From positions 62,001 through 126,000 of the forward strand of contig VXCM01000249.1 of assembly GCA_014773175.1 (NCBI GenBank): a stretch of 64,000 nucleotides of DNA. Direction: 5' to 3'. A program made the position numbers and the translations under genes. This stretch comes from Lucifuga dentata. Lineage: Eukaryota; Chordata; Actinopteri; Ophidiiformes; Bythitidae. The notes below the pieces were generated by a model, which saw only the letters and a program-made list of their open reading frames with translations, had not been told where the DNA came from and ran no database searches. Shown piece by piece: positions 56,958 to 64,000 of this stretch (positions are counted from its first letter, which is position 1; every line of letters starts with the position of its first letter).

Positions 56958-59900
56958 CCCTCAGAAGCTACAACTGGGGTCTGTGCGTGATCATCACATC
57001 ACACTGGGAATACACCACCTATTTTGTCCAGTAGGGATGGTACAGCTGTGTTGCTTCTGCCCCTCTTGCCCAGTGTATATTTATGTCCATGTGCATAAGA
57101 ATTCTCCAATATAGAACAAAAATTCAGCCAAAAAACTTGCCTCTGTTTATGACAGAGATGCCATCCAAATTCACAGAGAGCAGAAATCTTTGAATGGCAG
57201 CGGAACTGTAAAGGCCACAGCAACTCATCACATAACCGCCCGTCATTATGGCATATGGGGGGCAAAGTGGATAACAAGAGGTGTTGCTGCACCTTGTTAG
57301 ATCCCTGATGTGACTGAAAGGTTATATTCATTAAACGGAGCAGCTAGGCCACATGTGTGCCTATGGCGACCAGTCACGCAGCAGCAGCTGTGTGATTTAT
57401 GATTCTCCCGTAGGCCATTATGATGACCGCCCTTTCTACTGTACATGATCCCAATGATAAATCTCTCTCCGTCTTTCTGATTCACTAACTGTTTGTCTCT
57501 GTCTCTAGTAAATATCGCCAACAGTCAGGAGTGGATCCTGAACCGATCCATCCCAGAGCTGAGACTGGTAATGTTGCCCCTTGCTGACAGCACACACCTG
57601 TGTTGAAAACATAAGAATTAATATTGATTTTATAGATTTATAAATGTGGTACTTTATTCATATTATAAGAAAAGTTAATTAAACTAAGGCAGGTGCAAAG
57701 TTCAACTATAAACCAGCACTCATTAGAGCACAAACCTTCATTAAAGCCAAAGCCTAGAAAAAAAATTGTTTATAATAATAGGACTTAATTGCTTTATTTG
57801 TCATAAGTCATAAAAAAACAGCAGTTTTTAAAATTTATCTGAATCAAATTGCACCTTTTGATATCATGGAATAAATTTGCCTTTTTTCATTTAAAAATGT
57901 GGATGTAATTTTATAAAATGAAACAAAAAACCTAATCTCACAATGTTAAGAAATAATTTGCTAAATTCCTATATCTGCCTAGATCTGCATCTAGATCAGC
58001 ATCAAAATTTAAAGGGTTCATCCCTGGGCCATGACCCACCCTTCCATTAAGATGTGTCAATGTTTTATTAATCTTACTAATAAACAAGCCAACAAACTAC
58101 AAACATCAGTACCTAACCTCGTTGGTGGAGGAAATAATTCTCCTGAAGCTGAGGTTTTACCCAAAAACATTATTCCTATCATTTGAATTTTAAGTCAAAA
58201 AGATTTTGAGTTAGTTTCATCGATATGTTTAAAAACAATAATCATTCAGCAGAAATTCTATATGTGGATCACCATTACAATCTCGGCTAGAAAATCTTCA
58301 GACTACGTGCTAAATGTTAATGATGACTATTTTCCAATGAAGTCTGAGAATTATGGTTGATATGCTTTACTGTGAAGGAGCTTCATGTTGGTGTGTTTGC
58401 TTCTTTCCTTCTCTCAGGGCATTCTGGGAAGTCTTAAAAGTGGCAGGTCAGCCTTGGTGAACAAATACATCACAGGAAGTTACGTTGTGCTTGAGAAGCC
58501 TGATGGTGAGAAATCTCAAAAACAATGAAGTTTTTGACTGTGACTAGCGCCTTAGGGGTCATGTGTGGAAAAAAAAATAAAGTGGGTAAAAAAGAAAAAA
58601 CATGGGTTAAAAAAAAAANAAAAAAAAAAAAAAAAAAAAAAATCAGTTGGAGGTTTTAAAAAAATTGACTTTATTCGCTGACTTGTTTTTTCATCGGAAA
58701 TTGTAGTGGGTACAGTCAGACACGTTAGCTGCTAGCTAGCATTAGCATTTACCTAATGTTCCTCAACTAGTAGCAAAACAGCTCCATTGCATGCGCTGTA
58801 GCTTTTACCCATATTTAGTACGTTCCAAAGAGAGAGAAAAAACGGAAAGCGAAAAAAAAAACCAGAGAAAAAAAGACAAGGAAAAAAAAAACGANTTTTT
58901 TTTTTTTTTTTTTTTTTACCTCCAACTCATTTTTTTCTTCCAAGTCCCTTTAGGGGCGTCGATATATATATATATTTTATTTTATCTCCCCCCCTCCACC
59001 CCCTTTTTTTTACCCACTTTATTTTTTTCACACATGACCCCTAAGGGGCTCCGTACAAAACAATTCATATAAAGAGCTTTTTTTTTTTTTTTTTTTTTAA
59101 TGTTTTGCCTGCTAAATTAAAGCTTTTGTGGTTTGATCTATTCATACCTCATTAGTATTTTACATATAAACAAAAAACAAAGCTTTATTTTTATTTAATA
59201 GTTTTCCTTTCTACCTTTAATAGTTTTCTTTCAACATTGAGATGTGTGTGTGGTTTGTGCTCATTTTTGATGCGGCTTCATTTTTGCTGCTGCCACCAGC
59301 TGTGTGGTGCTGAATAACTTCTCTGTCATTGTCATTGTCTTTGTCAGGTGGTCGGTATAAAAAGGAAGTGCTTGTGGATGGACAGAGTCATTTATTACTG
59401 ATCCGGGAGGAAGCCGGTCCACCAGACGCGCAGGTGTGTGTGTATGTGTGTGGACAGATAGAGAGAGAGAGATCGAGAGAAGAAGAGCATGCATAAATTG
59501 TAATAGCTGCAGGTTTCATCCATCACTGTGCTGACACCATCTTTCCCCTTCAGTTCAGCAGCTGGGTGGATGCAGTGATTTTGGTTTTCAGTCTGGAGAA
59601 TGAGGCCAGCTTCCAGGAGCTCTACCAGCTCTACAGCCAGCTCAGCGCACACCGCACCGACATCCCTGTCATAGTGGTCGGCACACAAGGTCAGGACATG
59701 AATCACATGAATCACAGCAACATACATTTACATATCCAGGGATTTGTCCTTGTGTGTTATGGGCCTCAACTATCCCTAATTCACCCTGGCTAACGGCCAG
59801 AGGGACATGTCCAACTAAATCAGCATGGTGATAATTTAATAGAATCTATGAATCTAACTTCCCTGCATTGTCTCCTATACACACTATGACTTCTGTTAGT

Positions 59901-62900
59901 GCTGTTTACTGTGTGTATGTACTTGTTTAATATTCTCCAGGAAATTTGTCATGCAACAATGATTTACTAATTAGGCTATACCTCTTAGATGTACATCATT
60001 TACCCCAATATATTATTCTCTAATTACGTTTGATAACAATAACTTCTGTAGAAAAAAATACACATTAATTTAAAACTGCTTCATTCTGTGTTATACTTTT
60101 AGTTTTCCTGTTTGTCTCCAGGTGTAATTTGGTACAAAAAGTGACTCTGACTGACAAAGTTTTAAAGATAACTAAGAGGTTTGATAATACAAAAACAAAT
60201 ATGTAGAGAGTTCTGTTACCTTGCTGCTTGTGCAGCATCAACTTTTGCCCAAATTACAATTCTGGAACATTCAGGATAAACACAGAACAGATCGATTTGC
60301 CGTGTTGTACTTTGGTAGGTTAACTATCTTTCAGTATGTATTAACCTGTTGGAGCCAAAACCGTTCAGTACCTTACACATTAAAATTCTAAGGCAATTAA
60401 AGCAATAAGTTGATTTTTTTTTTTCTGTAGACACCATAATTAGATTGAAATTGACATAAAGAGGAAAAACTCAGAGGAAAAGACATAGATGTGATTGCAA
60501 GTAAATTTACTCAAGCATGTAAACGCTTCATTGGCTTGTAATCGGCATTCTGCTGAAGCATTTCCTCGCCTGACATGCCTCCACTCCTAAGCAATTAAGC
60601 AACGAATTAAGCAACGAATCATGTATATTCAGCAAATGACAGAATCCCAATTGAATCCTTTAGTTACGTACAGTGTGGAGGGGTTAGGATCATTAAACAA
60701 TATTGGGATAGTGACGCTCAAAGTGGGGCCCAAAATCTCTGGTTTCCCTGTTTATTTAAAATTTTAAAATCTGTATAAAAATGTAAAAATTCACCATTAC
60801 AATTAAAATACTGCATTTGAAAAAAAATATTAAAAAATCAGACTTAATAGGAGCAGGACTGAAGTAGAAGCCAAAGTTACATAGTGTAACAGGGAGTAGG
60901 TTTTTTTTAATGTCAAATAAACCAACTAAAACTGACTAAGATGCAAATCTCTGCAAGGTGTCTGACAAACTACAAACAGCACCTAATAAACCTGTTTGCA
61001 TTACAGCTCTGCCATTGTTTTCTCTTTGCTTTTCCACTTTTGCTGCAGATAAAATCAGCAGCTTGAACCCTCGTGTGATTGAGGATCAGAGAGCCAGACA
61101 GCTGTGCATCGATGTGCGTCACTCACTCTTCTACGAGACCTGTGCCACCTACGGGTTCAACGTGGACCGTGTGTTTTCAGAGGGTGAGTGTCTTTGATCT
61201 GAGATGGAAGCAGCTCACACCTGAGTTACTGCTTTCCTTAATAAAAGACAGAAATAACTGAAACGTGCTGCTGTTAAGTGAAACAAAGTAATGGCTGCTG
61301 TTTGTCTTCACAGCTGCTCAGAAGATCGTCGCTCAAAGGAGGCAGGCTGCGCTGCTGGCTGCCTGCAAGTCTCTTCCAAACTCCCCCAGCCACTCTGGAG
61401 GTTCTACTCCTGGATCCGCATNTGCCTGCAAGTCTCTTCCAAACTCCCCCAGCCACTCTGGAGGTTCTACTCCTGGATCCGCATCGTACCCTGGACAGGT
61501 ACCACATTCTAAGACTGTATGTCCAGAAAGCTCATACAGGACAAAAACTTTTTTTTTTTTGANCCACATTCTAAGACTGTATGTCCAGAAAGCTCATACA
61601 GGACAAAAACTTTTTTTTTTTTGATAGATTGTTTGAAGTTATTATTCATCAAAACCTGAATTTGTTAGCCTAAAAAAATGAAAATCAGTAAACCTCAGGG
61701 TTCTGGAGCATCTCTCCTTCTCAAATACGTTGAGGTTCTACTGTTAACAAACTAGTCAGCTTTTTTTTTGTGCACATTTCTATTTTGATATTTGATAATT
61801 CTGAATAGACTACATTTTTATTCTACCAGGTTGTACTAGAGAGCATAATCAGGTTTGGGATGACAGCATGGTATGGCAATCTCTCTGTACAGTTAAAATC
61901 CAAGCTTACTCATCTGGTACAGACTGCCATGAAGGTCATGGGGTGGAATGAACATCCAGTCAATATATGATCAGTCTGTTCTCAGGCTTGCACAGAAAAT
62001 ATTGTCTGACCCATCTCATATNCAGTCAATATATGATCAGTCTGTTCTCAGGCTTGCACAGAAAATATTGTCTGACCCATCTCATATTGAATGAATAGTA
62101 TGAATTATAGTATGAATTCTTACCCTCTGGCAGACAATATAGAGTACCCCTATGCAAACTCAACCATTTTAAAAATTCATTTGTGCCTACTTCAATTAAA
62201 ATTTTAAACAATGGTTGATTGTGGCCGCAGTGTTGTGCAGTGGCTTCATGATGCTCATATCTAGTTGTGTGTGTATGTGTGCAATATGTGTAATATGTGT
62301 AATTTTGTGCAATATGTGCAACGTGCAACTTAGGGTTGTGATTTACTACAAGAGGCGATTATAAGCGTGCAGCATTTGAGTCTAAGACAAATTTCCCCAC
62401 GGGGAAGTATATCATATCGTATCGTAAGTTAAAAATTACCCAGGATAGGATTTAGAAAGTCAAAGGGAGAATGTGGAGGTCTCAGCCGGTCCTGCATGCA
62501 GCTGGTTTTGGTGGTTTAACATTACTCCATGCATGAAAAGATAAAATCATCTCTCAAAGTGAAAAATCTCATTACAAGCACCATCTCTGAGACAGTTCAT
62601 CTCTTCTTCAACATCTCAACTCCATGAGTACCATATAACCCTCATTCAGTTTGATCGACGACTGAAAAATTCACGCTGTCGATCATCACCCACTTTTTGC
62701 AAATTTGTTTCACCTATTTTAATTTTTTCATCTCACAGTATCAATTTCATCCCATTCTCCCTCTCTCTCTTTCTTTCTCTCTCTCTCTCTCTCTCTCNCC
62801 CACCCTCATGCATCCATTCCCATCTCTCCCTCCTGACCTCCTGACCCTGCTGTACTCTTCCCCCACCATCTCCTCTCAGGCCAGTAATGGCCCGTGCAGT

Positions 62901-63748
62901 GACTACGCCTACTCCCTTCCCTCCACCCCTGTGGTCACTCACAGAGAGCTGCGGGTTGCAGCGGGGGGAGAGGGGGGAGGCAGCGTTAACTCACGTTCAC
63001 TGAAGAACATCCCCCACAGACGGCCCTCCCTCTTCAAGGTCAGTTGCCGCAACTCTGCTGTCATCTGTAACACATCGCTCACTGCCGTTTCAGCCTCAGC
63101 TCCTCTGTCATTCACCTCCCTCTCCGATTTGCTCGGCTCAAACCTGCTCTCCTAAACACACACCTGCCACTGCATTTCTTTCAGAACCGAGACTCAGAAA
63201 AGAAGAATGCTGATTCTAAGGGAGACCTAGGCAGCCTACGGGGCATTCCTATCAAACAGGTTTGTTTTACATACAGAATATTTGGTGAAGTTTGCATTTA
63301 TGTGCTTCAGTTTTCTGTCAGCACAGTAAATGCTCCAATTCCCTCTTCAGCCACAAAAATGCACTTGTGTATTTATTTCATGTTACATAAGCAACACAAA
63401 AAAATCGGTTGTTTTATCCTTTTCAACCTTTTTTGAGTGTTCTATTAATAATGTGAAGTGCTTTTAGCTATTTTTGAAGGCTGTGTGGGATCAGTCTTTC
63501 TGTTGTACTGCTACACTTTGAAGATGTTGCCTCTGTTGTGTGGGCTCTAAATTTAGGCAGAAAGGGAACGTGGTTGTTTGAGTGAACCGATCTTATTGGA
63601 TTGTTGTTTTTTTTTTTTTTTTNTTTTTTTTTTTTTTTGACAGAGCATCCTGTGGAAGAGGAGTGGGAGCTCTCTGAATAAGGAGTGGAAGAAGAAATAC
63701 GTCACTCTGTCCAACAATGGCACGCTGTCTTATCACTCCAGCTCCAGT
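49509..63748 (+). CDS. agap2: AGAP2/PIKE GTPase-ArfGAP, short (PIKE-A type) form, 3' part beyond window
   Basis: AGAP2 (PIKE) couples a Ras-like GTPase domain to PH and ArfGAP domains and activates PI3K/Akt signalling and Arf-dependent endosome traffic. Coding exons: 49509-49671 (short-form start), 57509-57567, 58418-58505, 59348-59433, 59554-59689, 61049-61183, 61314-61498, 62880-63038, 63185-63259, 63644-63748, giving 376 codons before the right edge once the artefact is removed. The start [20 protein letters not shown] matches the human PIKE-A N-terminus. The GTPase domain begins [16 protein letters not shown] and includes [21 protein letters not shown] then DK, and [15 protein letters not shown]. 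The P-loop reads GSLKSGRS, with Arg where human has Lys. IPIKQ then [20 protein letters not shown] opens the PH domain. The exon at 61314-61498 contains a duplicated 62-base segment around an N. The rest of PH, ArfGAP and ankyrin repeats lie outside. Confidence 0.93.
50913..50947. repeat. (TG)n microsatellite
   Basis: About 17 TG units in an agap2 intron. Confidence 0.9.
52814..53182 (+). other. 122-codon open frame, probable agap2 long-form 5' UTR
   Basis: This open frame (start [18 protein letters not shown]) lies between the purine-rich patch and the candidate exon at 53544. It resembles no family I know and is rich in Ser, Cys and Pro. It is more likely part of the 5' leader of the long agap2 transcript, or an upstream frame within it, than a separate gene. 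Confidence 0.2.
53700..55065 (+). CDS. agap2: agap2 long-form (PIKE-L type) N-terminal exon(s)
   Basis: The main exon (53882-55065) encodes about 392 residues from the ATG at 53889. [19 protein letters not shown] and TLVKVE match the human PIKE-L start. Near its end [12 protein letters not shown] and [17 protein letters not shown] are also conserved, while the middle is Ser/Pro/Thr-rich and diverged. It ends in phase 1 before GTAGGC and joins the exon at 57509, giving VNIANSQEW. An upstream exon (about 53544-53761, acceptor TTTTCTAG, donor GTAAGT) has an ATG at 53700. If spliced to 53882 it extends the frame with [20 protein letters not shown]. Whether that extension is used is uncertain; 53889 is the safer start. 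The open frame past 55065 is intron read-through. Confidence 0.85.
55066..57508 (+). other. agap2 intron with three microsatellites
   Basis: Holds (CT)n at 55771-55807, (AC)n at 56097-56132 and (CT)n at 56914-56953. No coding exon was recognised; the open frames here arise from the repeats. Confidence 0.6.
58546..59051. mobile_element. Inverted-repeat element of about 505 bp in agap2 intron
   Basis: CCTTAGGGGTCATGTGTGG at the left is mirrored by CACACATGACCCCTAAGGGG at the right. The pairing continues through AATAAAGTGGGTAAAAAA, so the terminal repeats are about 45 bases. A related CCCTTTAGGGGCGTC near 58946 lies inside. The centre is A/T homopolymer with Ns at 58619 and 58895. No coding frame. 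Confidence 0.75.
59690..61048 (+). other. agap2 intron, no recognisable feature
   Basis: AT-rich intron of 1.36 kb. I see no exon, RNA gene or mobile element in it. Confidence 0.5.
61360..61624. repeat. Two N-centred perfect duplications, one in an agap2 exon
   Basis: 61360-61421 and 61423-61484 are identical around the N at 61422, within coding exon 61314-61498. 61502-61562 and 61564-61624 repeat around the N at 61563 in the following intron. Removing 63 bases from the exon leaves 122 bases, which fits the phases on both sides and gives [20 protein letters not shown]. Confidence 0.85.
61826..62426 (+). mobile_element. LINE 3' end (non-LTR retrotransposon remnant)
   Basis: Broken translations resemble the C-terminus of fish LINE reverse transcriptases (for example [20 protein letters not shown] and, further on, [20 protein letters not shown]). 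The 3' tail TATCATATCGTATCG is a short reiterated sequence typical of L2/Rex1-like elements. Stops interrupt the frame, and an N-centred duplication (61957-62021 and 62023-62087) lies inside. It sits in an agap2 intron. Confidence 0.6.
62759..62797. repeat. (CT)n microsatellite with N
   Basis: CT-rich run ending at an N (62798), about 80 bases before the agap2 exon at 62880-63038. Confidence 0.9.
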
Positions 63749-63871
63749 GTAAGAGCACACCACAGACCGGATCAATATGCATAAAACACAGTCAGTGGTG
63801 GAAGAAGAAGTACTCGAATCCTTTACTTACGTACAGTATGGATGGGTGTTAAGGATGACTGATAAGGGCCA

Positions 63872-64000
63872 TTAAAGGACCATACTTGCGATTGTGCATT
63901 TTGAGCCTAATATATTAAATTTCCATACATGTTACGTTACTGACAATCATTTCCCAAAGGATAAAATCGTATTTCAGCTTTCCTGATATTTTGCAAAATC
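63872..64000. mobile_element. TTAA-bounded inverted-repeat element (MITE), copy 4, cut by window end
   Basis: It begins TTAAAGGACCATACTTGCG and continues with ACTGACAATCATTTCCCAAA and GGATAAAATCGTATTTCAGC as in copy 1, in the same orientation. Only its first 129 bases are in view, within an agap2 intron. Confidence 0.8.

Overview
This window looks like nuclear DNA from a ray-finned (teleost) fish. It has short multi-exon genes with GT-AG introns, dense microsatellites, many short inverted-repeat transposons, and single N gap markers from a draft assembly. I identified six protein-coding genes and one microRNA by translating exons and matching remembered vertebrate families; every splice phase I checked joins in frame. 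No database search was run and the species cannot be named.

Layout from left to right: tmbim6 (Bax inhibitor-1), minus strand, only its 5' coding exons, 576-873. ctdsp2 (CTD small phosphatase 2), minus, 4289-10693, complete (263 aa), with a mir-26a hairpin inside an intron at 5562-5648. slc11a2 (DMT1 metal transporter), minus, 15121-23992, complete (16 coding exons, 586 aa). marchf9 (RING-CH E3 ligase), minus, 27652-35984, complete (4 exons, 336 aa). tspan31 (tetraspanin), minus, 43568-48002, complete (6 exons, 212 aa). agap2 (PIKE, a GTPase/PH/ArfGAP protein), plus, 49509 to beyond the right edge, with two alternative first coding exons equivalent to the short (PIKE-A) and long (PIKE-L) forms.

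From memory, the neighbourhood corresponds to parts of human 12q13-q14, where CTDSP2, MARCHF9, CDK4, TSPAN31 and AGAP2 cluster and TMBIM6 and SLC11A2 lie further away on the same arm. No cdk4 exon was seen in the gap between marchf9 and tspan31. The genes do not form one pathway. The clearest functional link is ctdsp2 with its intronic mir-26a.

The rest is introns and intergenic DNA rich in repeats. There are four copies of a TTAA-bounded inverted-repeat element, five other inverted-repeat or hAT-like elements, a candidate solo LTR, a tRNA-derived SINE, a LINE 3' end, a long TG-rich tract and a (CCT)40 tract. Single Ns often sit between perfect duplicated segments and look like unmerged assembly joins; two of these fall in coding exons (tspan31, agap2).
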